Source: FEN-33 sp963768775
GTDB lineage: Archaea > Thermoplasmatota > Thermoplasmata > Methanomassiliicoccales > UBA472
DNA: 64,000 bases
Assembly (NCBI GenBank): GCA_963768775.1
Contig: CAVYIY010000006.1
Span: 496,001 to 560,000 of the forward strand
Direction of reading: 5' to 3'
The position numbers and the translations under genes are program-made. The notes beneath the pieces are model-generated. The model was not told the origin of the DNA, did not search any database, and saw only the letters and a program-made list of their open reading frames with translations. Shown piece after piece: positions 1-8,188 of the stretch; positions within the stretch are counted from its first letter, which is position 1, and every line of letters begins with the position of its first letter.

Positions 1-96
1 AATCCCGCTTCTTGGCGATGGATATTCCAGCGAACCGCGGGATGAGAGCTGCCAGTAGGAAGGCATAAATCGATTGAGCTGTGCTAATTGCATCGA

Positions 97-1122
97 ATGA
101 AGCTGATCAACCGTTGGAGCATCGTCGCCCTCGTGGCATTGATGGTTATCATCGCAAGTGCGTTCATCGGTCTGACGGTCCGCTCCAACCAGGAGATCAC
201 CCCTAATGACCAGTTCTTCAAAGTGTCCATCGGCCCCACTCCGCAGATCAATATCAGCGCCTTCACCCTCAGAATAGATGGCCTGGTGCAGCACCCCTTC
301 ACGCTCAACTACTCGCAGATCAGGTCAATGGCCAGCATCTCGGAGATCGTGACATTGGATTGCGTCACCGGCCCGAGCGGCACGGCGAACTGGACCGGGA
401 TAGGCCTCGGAGGCCTGCTGGACCTGGCGCAGGTCAACGGCACCGCCATCAAAGTGGTGTTCTTCTGCGCCGACGGCTATTCCACCAGCCTGACGGTCGC
501 CGAGGCGAACGGCTCCGGAGTGATCCTGGCCTACGACATGAACGGGGTTACCCTCCCAGCGGATCAAGGCTTCCCGTCGCGACTGGTGGTTCCGAACAAC
601 TGGGGCTATAAATGGGCCAAATGGGTAACGCACATCCAGCTGGTCGACAGCGATTTCAAGGGCTACTGGGAGAAGGCGGGCTGGGCCGACAACGCCACCA
701 TCACCCCCATTTCCGATTGGCGAGTGCACGCTGTGCTGCTCAGCTTCACCGCCATGCTCGGCGGGTTCTCGGCGCTCTCCGGCCTGCGGAACGCGGAGAA
801 CGCCCAGAGGGCGAAGAGGTTGCCCCGGTTCTTCTCCAGCAAGTACCATCGGTACGTCAGCCTGGCCTATTACGTGCTGCTGTTCGGCACCTTCCTCTTC
901 TGGTCGACGCAGACGTTCGAGCTCAGGGGCGCCTTGTTCTATTCGCTCCACGGAAGGCTGGCCCTCCTGACCATAATCTTCTCGGTCGTAGGCATCGCCT
1001 CCGGGATACCCATGCTCTCCCGCCCCCCGAAGTGGAGAATGCTGCACTGGGTCAGCAACATGACCGCATACCTCCTCCTGCTGGTGACCATCTTCCTCGG
1101 AGTGCTCCGGCTGTTCAGCTGA
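97..1122 (+). CDS. Membrane-anchored molybdopterin oxidoreductase with fused four-helix cytochrome b-like domain
   Basis: A 341-residue protein that looks like a sulfite-oxidase-fold molybdenum enzyme joined to a membrane heme domain. Numbering here counts from a TTG at 88. An N-terminal helix (about 10-29) is followed by the Mo domain (about 45-195), with the expected Mo-ligand cysteine at C92 in LDCVTGPSGTANWTG. Four C-terminal helices (about 212-342) each carry a histidine near a membrane face (H214, H254, H288, H320), as expected for two b-type hemes. The Mo domain probably faces outside. I prefer the ATG at 97 because a TATA-like element (63-72) lies about 25-30 bases upstream; the in-frame TTG at 88 is the alternative. 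The family resembles MsrP/MsrQ-type pairs, but the substrate cannot be told. Confidence 0.75.
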   Translation: MKLINRWSIVALVALMVIIASAFIGLTVRSNQEITPNDQFFKVSIGPTPQINISAFTLRIDGLVQHPFTLNYSQIRSMASISEIVTLDCVTGPSGTANWTGIGLGGLLDLAQVNGTAIKVVFFCADGYSTSLTVAEANGSGVILAYDMNGVTLPADQGFPSRLVVPNNWGYKWAKWVTHIQLVDSDFKGYWEKAGWADNATITPISDWRVHAVLLSFTAMLGGFSALSGLRNAENAQRAKRLPRFFSSKYHRYVSLAYYVLLFGTFLFWSTQTFELRGALFYSLHGRLALLTIIFSVVGIASGIPMLSRPPKWRMLHWVSNMTAYLLLLVTIFLGVLRLFS

Positions 1123-1280
1123 GCAGCGGGACTTCTGATGTCTGGTCAGATCACTTGGGCCGGGCGGATGCCTTGAGCTGGTGATTAATTCCGCCTCCGA
1201 CCCGTTCTTCCGCCTTGAAAACGTTCCCCGCCGGCCATCAGCGACCGCGTCCAGATGCTTTGGCCTTTGGAGCAATGTGT

Positions 1281-1290
1281 TCATATATCT
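1281..1290 (+). promoter_or_regulatory. TATA element for the Lrp-like regulator/activase operon
   Basis: The sequence tcatatatct lies about 50 bases before the TTG start at 1338, which places transcription near 1310 and leaves a short leader containing the AAGGAGGG ribosome site. Positions are inferred from archaeal spacing rules. Confidence 0.5.
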
Positions 1291-1337
1291 GGTTTGGTCA
1301 TTCAGTCTCAATTAATCTTCTCAAGGAGGGATTCGGT

Positions 1338-1799
1338 TTGAGCCGTGAGAAACTGGATGCGACTGATAAAGAACTTTTGCTCGTTCTAGCGAACAATCCA
1401 GAATGGACCTACGAGGAAATTGCAGATCATATGGGAATGACCAGCCGATCGGTCGGTTATCGGATCGAACGCCTTCGCGAGATGAAGGTCATCCAGAAGG
1501 CGCATCTGATCTACTACGATCGCTTAGGAGACCTGATCTATTCCGTGGTCCTGACCCTCGACACTGGCATCAGCAGTCAGGAACAGGAGAAGATTGTGAA
1601 CGAAATGAAGGAGAACCAGGCCACCATCCAAGTCTTCAGCGCCATCGGATCGTTCAGCTTCATCCTGCTGTTCCACGCGGAGAACCCCCGGGATGCGCAG
1701 AAGCTGCTCCGAGAGCTGGTGGTCTCGAAGAAGTACTTCCTGAAGTATGAGATCTCGCAAATCACCGACATCTACAGCATCTACCGCCATTACGTCTGA
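1338..1799 (+). CDS. Lrp/AsnC-like transcriptional regulator
   Basis: A 153-residue DNA-binding regulator. The first about 55 residues form a winged helix of the Lrp/AsnC kind (ATDKELLLVLANNPEWTYEE, then the recognition part around MTSRSVGYRIERL). The rest is an alpha/beta ligand or dimerisation domain. An open frame extends upstream to 1215, but the TTG at 1338 has a near-perfect ribosome site (AAGGAGGG at 1323-1330, 7 bases away), and the extra upstream residues do not look like protein. The corrinoid activase starts 11 bases after its stop, so the two are very likely co-transcribed. This suggests it controls the neighbouring methyl-transfer genes, which is inference from position only. Confidence 0.8.
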   Translation: MSREKLDATDKELLLVLANNPEWTYEEIADHMGMTSRSVGYRIERLREMKVIQKAHLIYYDRLGDLIYSVVLTLDTGISSQEQEKIVNEMKENQATIQVFSAIGSFSFILLFHAENPRDAQKLLRELVVSKKYFLKYEISQITDIYSIYRHYV

Positions 1800-1810
1800 G
1801 AGCTGAACCG

Positions 1811-3688
1811 ATGCCTACCATCCGCTTCGAACCACTAGGCAAGACCATTGCCACCGAGGAGGATGACGAAACGGTCCTGCAGGTGGCAACCCGGGTCGGC
1901 ATCCCCATCGAATCGGTCTGCGGCGGAAGAGGCAAATGCGGCCGCTGTCTGGTCCAGGTGCGGTCCGGAACGGCCGAGGTGATGCCGGACGACCGAGCGC
2001 ACATCTCCCCCGCCGACTTAGAAAGGGGCATGCGCCTTGCCTGCAGGCTGGTGGCCCGCACTGATCTGGTGGTCGAAATCTCTGAGCAGTATGCCAAGGC
2101 GGAGCAGGTCATTTTGGAAGAGGCGGTGGGCGAGGTGAAGGTCGACCCGCTGGTCCATGCCTTGCAGATTACGGTGGAGGCACCGACGCTGGCGAACCCG
2201 TCCAGCGACCACCTCCGGCTGGAGAAGGCGATTGAGAAAGCGCTCTCCGCCAGCGGATTCGAGATGAGCGTCCCGCTTTCCGTCCTAATCGGGCTGCCGA
2301 AGCAGCTGGCCAAGGGCGGCCTACTGCATGCGGTCATGCGCGAGGACGAGGTGCTTGACCTGGACGCCCGGGATATCGTGCCCTATGGGGTGGCGATTGA
2401 TGTCGGGTCCACGACCGTGGTCGCGTACCTCATGGACCTGAGGACCGGGGAAGAGCTTACTGTCGAATCCGAGCTTAACCCGCAGATAAGGTACGGCGAT
2501 GACGTGGTCTCACGCATCACCTATGCCATGGGCAATCCCGCAGGAACGGCCATGCTGCAGAAGCTCATCATCGACTGCCTGAACAACCTGGTCGAGCGCT
2601 GCTGCTCGGCGAGCAAGGTCCCGCTAGAGAACGTCTACGAGGTCATGGCCGTGGGAAACACGGCAATGCACCATTTCATGTTCGGATTGGAGTCGCGCAG
2701 CCTTGCCCTGGCTCCGTATAATCCTGTCACCGCGCTTCCTCTGAGCTTCAAGTCCAGCGCCACCGGGCTGAACATCGCCAAGGAGGGCTACCATTCATCC
2801 CTGCCCAACGTGGCCGGCTTCGTCGGGGCGGACCACATCGCTGTCCTACTGGCAGCGAACGTCCTGGAGATGGATGACAAGCGCCTCATCATCGATATCG
2901 GCACCAATGGGGAGCTGTCGGTGGGCGACCGCAACGGCATCGCCTCGGCGTCGGTCGCCGCCGGGCCGGCGTTCGAAGGGGCGAATTTGCGCTGCGGCAT
3001 GCGCGGTACGGCTGGCGCGATAGACCACGTGCAGATCTCCGAGGACATCGATGTCACGTTCACGACTATCAACGAGAGCGTGCCCCGGGGCCTCTGCGGC
3101 TCCGGCGTGATCGACCTGGTGGCGGAGATGTACCTTTCCGGGGTCATGGACCGCACCGGAAGGATCCGCAAGGAGCTGGGGCATCCGCGCGTCCGGACCA
3201 TCGACGGGGAGGCTTGCTTCGTCGTGGCGACCGAAGCGGAGAGCGGCAGCGGAAAGCCAGTGGTGGTGTCGCAGAACGACATCATCCAGATCCAGTATGC
3301 CAAGGCGGCGATGTACGCCGGCGCAGAGATCCTCATGGAGAAGATGCAGGTCGACCGCTCGGGCATCAAGGAGATACTGCTCGCCGGCGCGTTCGGCAAC
3401 TACGCCAGCCCCGGGAGCGCCCGCGCCATCGGACTGTTCCCCGAGGTGCCGCTGGAGCATATCGTCGGCATCGGCAATGCGGCCGGATCCGGAGCGAAGA
3501 TCTCATTGGTCAGCCGCTCGGCCAGGGAGATGGCGAAGCGCATCGCCAAGAGGGTGGACTATGTCGAGCTGGCGGCGATGCCGGAGTTCGAGGAGAAGTT
3601 CTATGCGGCGATGTACTTCCCACATAGCGACGAGAGCAAGTTCCCCGAGGTCACCGCTTCATTGGGGAAACTGGCACGGAACATTTGA
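1811..3688 (+). CDS. RACo-type reductive activator of corrinoid proteins (2Fe-2S/ASKHA, DUF4445)
   Basis: A 625-residue ATP-dependent activase that returns oxidised Co(II) corrinoid proteins to Co(I). The N-terminal ferredoxin domain has the plant-type 2Fe-2S ligand pattern C37-x5-C43-x2-C46-x31-C78. A linker follows, then an ASKHA ATPase fold with phosphate loops at about 195-214 (AIDVGSTTVVAYLMD) and about 357-370 (LIIDIGTNGE). Length and domain order match bacterial RACo rather than methanogen RamA, which carries C-terminal 4Fe-4S clusters that are absent here. It is the natural repair enzyme for the corrinoid protein encoded at 6256-6927 on the other strand. Confidence 0.9.
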   Translation: MPTIRFEPLGKTIATEEDDETVLQVATRVGIPIESVCGGRGKCGRCLVQVRSGTAEVMPDDRAHISPADLERGMRLACRLVARTDLVVEISEQYAKAEQVILEEAVGEVKVDPLVHALQITVEAPTLANPSSDHLRLEKAIEKALSASGFEMSVPLSVLIGLPKQLAKGGLLHAVMREDEVLDLDARDIVPYGVAIDVGSTTVVAYLMDLRTGEELTVESELNPQIRYGDDVVSRITYAMGNPAGTAMLQKLIIDCLNNLVERCCSASKVPLENVYEVMAVGNTAMHHFMFGLESRSLALAPYNPVTALPLSFKSSATGLNIAKEGYHSSLPNVAGFVGADHIAVLLAANVLEMDDKRLIIDIGTNGELSVGDRNGIASASVAAGPAFEGANLRCGMRGTAGAIDHVQISEDIDVTFTTINESVPRGLCGSGVIDLVAEMYLSGVMDRTGRIRKELGHPRVRTIDGEACFVVATEAESGSGKPVVVSQNDIIQIQYAKAAMYAGAEILMEKMQVDRSGIKEILLAGAFGNYASPGSARAIGLFPEVPLEHIVGIGNAAGSGAKISLVSRSAREMAKRIAKRVDYVELAAMPEFEEKFYAAMYFPHSDESKFPEVTASLGKLARNI

Positions 3689-3791
3689 TCTAGGGCTTTC
3701 CGCATCGGTCGGATCCGATCGCTTTTGGTCTTAGAGCAAGGATTGCTTACGATATCGACAAGATGCTCTTCCAGCGCTCCAGCTCAGCAGT

Positions 3792-3832
3792 CAAAAAGGG
3801 AAAAATGAAAAGAAGTTTGGATTAAGGGGTTT
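3792..3832 (-). terminator. Pyrimidine-tract terminator after the aminotransferase
   Basis: Read on the minus strand, the stop codon runs straight into ACCCCTTAAT and then a T-rich tract with runs of four to five T. Archaeal termination typically uses such T tracts. The 9-mer AAGGGGTTT (plus-strand reading, 3824-3832) recurs after two other minus-strand genes. Confidence 0.5.
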
Positions 3833-5168
3833 ACTTCGTTGCCAGCTTTATCTGCTCGTCCACGATGTCCATGGCGATGTCGATGTCTGGCTGCTGCACG
3901 TTGAGCGCAGGGATGATGCGGATCGAGGACACACCGCAGAACAGGACCAACAGGCCCTTCTTCATGCAGTTCATGACGATCTTGTTCCTCAGGTCCATGT
4001 CGACGGCCTTGGACTTCTTGTCCTTGACGATCTCGATGGCGGTCATCAGACCGACGCCGCGGACGTCGCCGACGCACTCGTACTTGTCCTTCAGCTCGGC
4101 CTCGCGCTTCAGCAGGTACTTGCCTTGCTTGGCGGCGTTGGCGCACAGGTTCTTGTCGTGCATCTCCTTGATGGTCGCCAATGCCGCGGCGCTCGTGACC
4201 AGGTTCCCACCGAAGGTGGTTGCCTGGGCTCCGGGCTGCTTGATGTCGTACTTCTCGTTGAAGACGCAAGCGGACATCGGCATTCCGGAGGCAATGGCCT
4301 TCGCCATGCAGATCACGTCTGGGACGACGTCGAAGGTCTCGATCGCGAACCACTTGCCTGAGCGGCAGAACCCGCTCTGCACTTCATCCGCGACTTCGAG
4401 TATGCCATACTTGTCGCACATCTTGCGCAGTTCCTGATGCCACTGCTTCGGCGGAACGATGTATCCGCCTTCGCCCTGTATCGGCTCCACGAAAATTGCT
4501 GCGACTTCCTCTGGCGGGATCACGTGATCGAGGATGGTCTCGTCGATGAACTTCATGCAGTACACGTCACAAGAGGGGTATTCCATCTTGTACGGGCATC
4601 TGTAGCAGTAGGCGTAGGGCACGTGGGTGACGCCCGGCATCTCAGGGAAGAATCCCTTGCGGTAGGCGTTCTTGGAGCAAGTCAGGGATAGAGCTCCGAT
4701 CGACTTCCCATGGAAGGCGCCCTGGAAGGCGATATTCCTCGGTCTCTTGGTGGCCCAGCGGGACACCTTGATGCCGATGTCGATCGCGTCCGCACCGGTG
4801 CAGGAGAAGTAGGCCTTCTTTTTGAAATTGCCGGGAACGATCTTGTTCAGTTCCTCTGCTAGCTGACCTTCGAGGCTCTGGGACAATAGAATGCCAGGGA
4901 AGTGGATCAACGTCGCTGCTTGGTCCTGGATTGCCTTTACCACTGTTGGCGGGCAATGTCCCAGGCCGTTGACTGCGATGCCGGACAGGAAGTCCAGGTA
5001 CACGTTGCCATCAACGTCCTCGACGTAAAGGCCCTTTCCGCGCTTTCCCACGACGGGCATAACCTTGTTCATTGTGGCCAATACCGCCTTGTCACGCTCA
5101 ATGATCTTCTGGGCCTCCGGTCCCGGCGGCTCGACCTTCATTGAGATCTTGTTTAGCTCGTTTGCCAT
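3831..5168 (-). CDS. Class III PLP-dependent aminotransferase (4-aminobutyrate aminotransferase-like)
   Basis: A 445-residue fold-type I PLP enzyme of the ornithine/GABA/beta-alanine aminotransferase family. The PLP lysine is K290 (MAKAIASGMP) and the pyridine-nitrogen aspartate is D261 (EVADEVQSGF). A GHCPP motif near 70 and the HGKSIGALS loop near 153 are also typical. A cysteine group, C188/C191/C200/C204, is seen in some archaeal GABA-aminotransferase-like proteins. It is the last gene of a four-gene minus-strand run and starts 17 bases after the methyltransferase stop. In this context it may deaminate an amino-acid-like product of demethylation. The substrate is unknown. Confidence 0.85.
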   Translation of the reverse strand: MANELNKISMKVEPPGPEAQKIIERDKAVLATMNKVMPVVGKRGKGLYVEDVDGNVYLDFLSGIAVNGLGHCPPTVVKAIQDQAATLIHFPGILLSQSLEGQLAEELNKIVPGNFKKKAYFSCTGADAIDIGIKVSRWATKRPRNIAFQGAFHGKSIGALSLTCSKNAYRKGFFPEMPGVTHVPYAYCYRCPYKMEYPSCDVYCMKFIDETILDHVIPPEEVAAIFVEPIQGEGGYIVPPKQWHQELRKMCDKYGILEVADEVQSGFCRSGKWFAIETFDVVPDVICMAKAIASGMPMSACVFNEKYDIKQPGAQATTFGGNLVTSAAALATIKEMHDKNLCANAAKQGKYLLKREAELKDKYECVGDVRGVGLMTAIEIVKDKKSKAVDMDLRNKIVMNCMKKGLLVLFCGVSSIRIIPALNVQQPDIDIAMDIVDEQIKLATK

Positions 5169-5185
5169 TTTTCCAACTCCTGTGT

Positions 5186-6238
5186 TTACTTCCTCTTGCC
5201 GTACTGTTCGGCGGCTTCCATCATCGCCCTGATCTTGGCGAAATCGGTGTTTGGCGAGATTTCACAGCCCGGCGCGATGATCAGGCCGGTGCCGTCGGTG
5301 AAGCCCTGTTGGATGGTGTCCTTTACCTCGTTCTTGATCTCATCCATGCTTCCAATCATCAGAGTAGTGGTTTGGTCCATACCGGCGACCAGACAGGTCT
5401 TCTTGCCCCACTTCTGCTTCGCTTCCTTGATCTTCAGGTTGCTGCCCCGGTCCCACCAGTTTATGCCTCCGGTGTAGGGAAGGGAGGAAAGCAGCTCGAA
5501 GAACGGTTCCACTCCGCAGACGTGCTGGATGTTGTACCCATCATGGTTGTTCAGGTGGGAGAGCACATGCCGGTCGAGCGGTTCCGCGAACTCCTTGTAC
5601 TGATCAATGGTCACGATCTCAGCCGAGGCGCGGGTCGTCGCATAGAGCAGCCCGTCCGCGCCAGCTTCGTACAACTTGTTGGCATATTCGATCGTGGTGT
5701 CAGCGATGATCTTCAGTCCCTTCTTCAATGGGTCAGGGTTTACTATGATGTCGACCAAGACCTCTTCCATCGCCCGGACGTGCGTGGCGCTGGTCAGCGG
5801 GCTGGGGATGTAGGGCATGAGCGATGTAACCTTTCCCTTGGGGTCCTTGCGCATTAGCGATATGGCCTTTATGGGAACGATCATGCGCCCGTCCTTCATC
5901 GGATCGAGCACCCGCATCTTCTCCCAGTCCTCCGGTTCCTTCACGGCGAATGACTCGAGCATCGGGGCGAGGCCCTCGGTGTAGCGCATCACAGTGCCCC
6001 ATCCGGAGGCCATCTGGCCGACATCGGACATCGGGTGCAGCATGTCCACCCCGGTCTTCTCCAGGAAGGCCAGCTGCCCCTTCGCCATGTTCTCTCCGCT
6101 GGTGGCATAGGCTTTGGTGCCTATGTTACCCGAGCGGGCGCCGATGAACCAGGCCATGGCGCTGACCGGCACGCGGTCCACTGGCTGGTGCTTGATGGCC
6201 GCATGACATCTTTCGATAGGACTCATGTTATTCTTCAT
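5186..6238 (-). CDS. UroD-family corrinoid methyltransferase (copy A)
   Basis: A 350-residue TIM-barrel protein of the uroporphyrinogen decarboxylase superfamily branch that includes MtaA, MtbA, CmuA and O-demethylase methyltransferases. The zinc-binding triad typical of the methyltransferases is present: H239-x-C241 in QHVCGVEP and C325 in APGCEI. It follows the corrinoid protein by 17 bases and should exchange a methyl group with it. Whether it is the substrate-side enzyme (MT1) or the acceptor-side enzyme (MT2, to coenzyme M or tetrahydrofolate) cannot be told from sequence. It shares a general plan with copy B two genes upstream but is clearly diverged from it. Confidence 0.88.
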   Translation of the reverse strand: MKNNMSPIERCHAAIKHQPVDRVPVSAMAWFIGARSGNIGTKAYATSGENMAKGQLAFLEKTGVDMLHPMSDVGQMASGWGTVMRYTEGLAPMLESFAVKEPEDWEKMRVLDPMKDGRMIVPIKAISLMRKDPKGKVTSLMPYIPSPLTSATHVRAMEEVLVDIIVNPDPLKKGLKIIADTTIEYANKLYEAGADGLLYATTRASAEIVTIDQYKEFAEPLDRHVLSHLNNHDGYNIQHVCGVEPFFELLSSLPYTGGINWWDRGSNLKIKEAKQKWGKKTCLVAGMDQTTTLMIGSMDEIKNEVKDTIQQGFTDGTGLIIAPGCEISPNTDFAKIRAMMEAAEQYGKRK

Positions 6239-6255
6239 CTGAAACCCGCCTCAGC

Positions 6256-6927
6256 TCACTTCTTGTCTTGCATGGCGGCCATAAAGCTCTGCTCGCCCTT
6301 CATCAGATGGTTGGCCATCTCGACGGCCAGGATGGCATCCGCCGCATATCCGTCGGCGCCGATGTGCTTGGCATAGGTCGTGGTCAGAGGCGCTCCGCCT
6401 ACGGCGAACTTCACCCTTGGGTGCAGTCCCTCTTCCTTCATCATGGCGAGAACCTCTGACAGCTCGGGCATGGTGGCAGTCAGGAGAGTCCCGCAACCGA
6501 TGATGTTGGCGTTGTTCTTCTTCGCCTCGGTGACGAACTTCTCCAACGGCACATCCTTGCCCAGGTCGATGACCTTGTAGTTATAGACGGTGAGCATGGA
6601 TACCACCAGGTTCTTCCCGATATCGTGGATATCGTTCTTTGCGGTCCCGATGACCACGATGCCACTGTTGCCTCGGGCATCGGCGGCATAGGGGGCCAGG
6701 ATCTTCTTGAAGCAATGCGTTGCCAGGATCAACTGGGGAAGGGCGATCTCGCGTTCGCGGTACCGGTGACCGACAAGGTTCATGGCATCGATCAAGACCT
6801 TACCAACGTCTTGCACGCTGATGCCTGCCGCCCTCATATCCTCTCCGATCTTGAGGGCCTCTGCCGCCTTGCCGTTCACTACACAATCAAATATTCGCTT
6901 GTACTCGTCTTCTTTCATTTTCTTCAC
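6256..6927 (-). CDS. Corrinoid-binding methyl-carrier protein (MtaC/MtbC/MtvC-like)
   Basis: A 223-residue cobamide carrier. An N-terminal helical cap (about 1-85) is followed by the B12-binding Rossmann domain. The lower-ligand signature D99-x-H101-x2-G104 appears in NDIHDIGKN, with H101 the expected cobalt ligand. The later TLLTATMP and GGAPLTTTYA segments complete the base-binding pocket. The asparagine before D99 replaces the usual glycine. It lies between two UroD-type methyltransferases, 30 bases after copy B and 17 bases before copy A, as expected for a methyl shuttle. Its Co(I) state would be maintained by the RACo protein at 1811. Confidence 0.93.
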   Translation of the reverse strand: MKKMKEDEYKRIFDCVVNGKAAEALKIGEDMRAAGISVQDVGKVLIDAMNLVGHRYREREIALPQLILATHCFKKILAPYAADARGNSGIVVIGTAKNDIHDIGKNLVVSMLTVYNYKVIDLGKDVPLEKFVTEAKKNNANIIGCGTLLTATMPELSEVLAMMKEEGLHPRVKFAVGGAPLTTTYAKHIGADGYAADAILAVEMANHLMKGEQSFMAAMQDKK

Positions 6928-6957
6928 CTGAGTTTAAACGATTAGGTCTGATTTCTC

Positions 6958-8025
6958 CTAATACTTGCCGTACTTCCGTCCGGCCTTTACCATCATTTCC
7001 ATGTTCTCTTTCGGTGACTTCGGGTTTATGTCGCAGCCGCCCGCAAGTATGAATCCACTGCCCTTCATAGCGGTCTTGCACGCGTCCGCTACTTCCTTCT
7101 CTACCTCCGCCGGTGTTCCGGTGGCGAGGGTGTTGGTGTGGTCAACACCGCACATCAAGGTGAGCACATCCCCGTACTTCGCCTTCGCATCCTTCAGGTT
7201 CGGCTGGGCACCGCGGTCCCACCAGCTGATGCCCCTGCAGTTCTTGGTCTTCTTGGCGTACTCGGAGATGATCTCGAACATCGGTTCGACGCCACATACG
7301 TGACAGATATGGTACATGCCCGGCGTCTTGCTGAACGTCTCCATGTCATAGGGCACGCCGAACTCCCGGTACTGCTCCATCGTGGTGATCTCCTTGGACG
7401 CCCGAGTGGTCAGGTAGCAGGAATAGAACGCGCCTTCCTTGTTGCATGCGTTCAAAAAGTCCGTGACAGTCGAGCAGATCGTTCTCAGCCCCTTCTTCAG
7501 GGCGTCCTGCTCTGTCAGCATGTGGATCATGACGGTCTCCATCGGAGCCACGTGCGTGGCGGTGGTGATCGTTGATGGGACATCCACGCCGATGGGGACC
7601 TTGCCCTTGTACTCCGCGTACAACGCCTTGGCGGCATCCAAGTAGGTGGGCATGCGACCATCGATCATCGGGTCGAGGACGTCAAGCTTCTCCCAGTCGC
7701 CTGGCTCGTTGACGGCGAACTTGCCCAGAGCCATGTGGATGTCCGGCACGTCGGCAAGCTTCATGCGCACGCCCCAACCCTGGACGATCTCTCCCACATC
7801 AGATAGAATGTAAAGGGTATCTCCGCCGACGACCTTGTGGAAGTGGGAGGTGGCCCGCGCCATATAATCCCCGTTCCGGCCGTATTCCACTGTGTCTTGC
7901 CAGACCAACGGGTCCTTCATCCAATGCAGCTGATAGATGCCAGTGAAGTAGGATATGGGCACCATGTCAGGCGTCTCATGCTTCAAAGCCGCTTCGAACC
8001 TTTGTGTGCTAGTCATCTCTTTCAT
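6958..8025 (-). CDS. UroD-family corrinoid methyltransferase (copy B)
   Basis: A 355-residue TIM-barrel methyltransferase, first gene of the minus-strand methyl-transfer run. The zinc triad is intact: H242-x-C244 in CHVCGVEP and C331 in AGGCDI. WWDRG and TTRASKEI motifs are shared with copy A. Having two UroD-fold methyltransferases around one corrinoid protein suggests one acts as MT1 and the other as MT2. UroD-fold MT1 enzymes are known for chloromethane and methoxyaromatic substrates. The leader contains a perfect inverted repeat (8043-8057) and a GGCGGT ribosome site. No in-frame amber codon is present, so pyrrolysine is not involved. Confidence 0.88.
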   Translation of the reverse strand: MKEMTSTQRFEAALKHETPDMVPISYFTGIYQLHWMKDPLVWQDTVEYGRNGDYMARATSHFHKVVGGDTLYILSDVGEIVQGWGVRMKLADVPDIHMALGKFAVNEPGDWEKLDVLDPMIDGRMPTYLDAAKALYAEYKGKVPIGVDVPSTITTATHVAPMETVMIHMLTEQDALKKGLRTICSTVTDFLNACNKEGAFYSCYLTTRASKEITTMEQYREFGVPYDMETFSKTPGMYHICHVCGVEPMFEIISEYAKKTKNCRGISWWDRGAQPNLKDAKAKYGDVLTLMCGVDHTNTLATGTPAEVEKEVADACKTAMKGSGFILAGGCDINPKSPKENMEMMVKAGRKYGKY

Positions 8026-8042
8026 GTTACCGCCCTCACGTT

Positions 8043-8057
8043 AAAGGTTTCACCTTT
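8043..8057 (-). promoter_or_regulatory. Inverted repeat in the leader of the methyl-transfer operon
   Basis: AAAGGT-TTC-ACCTTT is a perfect 6-base inverted repeat with a 3-base spacer, 18 bases before the ATG of methyltransferase copy B. It could be a repressor or activator site or a small hairpin in the 5' leader. Confidence 0.4.
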
Positions 8058-8128
8058 TGAATAGGCATCAAATGTAAGACATAAGCCAACTTAAGTAATA
8101 TCGCTTCCAATAGGACGTATAATAGCGT

Positions 8129-8181
8129 AAAAAAGGAAATGTGGCCCTGGATTTCGTGGGACGAACGATGTGACGGGGTTT
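8129..8181 (-). terminator. Terminator after the acyl-CoA synthetase beta gene
   Basis: Minus-strand reading gives AAACCCC within a few bases of the stop, then a six-T run at 8129-8134. It separates the acyl-CoA synthetase operon from the promoter of methyltransferase copy B. Confidence 0.4.
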
Positions 8182-8188
8182 AAGTACG

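Noticed and set aside
325..1311. Minus-strand open frame opposite the molybdenum oxidoreductase
   Set aside because: Composition is biased to Gly, Glu and Arg with no recognisable motif, and the plus-strand gene is fully convincing.
1215..1337. N-terminal extension of the Lrp-like regulator from an upstream ATG
   Set aside because: The 41 extra residues do not resemble the family, and the TTG at 1338 has an almost perfect ribosome site at the right distance.
5186..8025. Possible pyrrolysine-encoding methylamine methyltransferases
   Set aside because: Both methyltransferases are UroD-fold without an in-frame amber codon, and no pyl gene is visible in the window.
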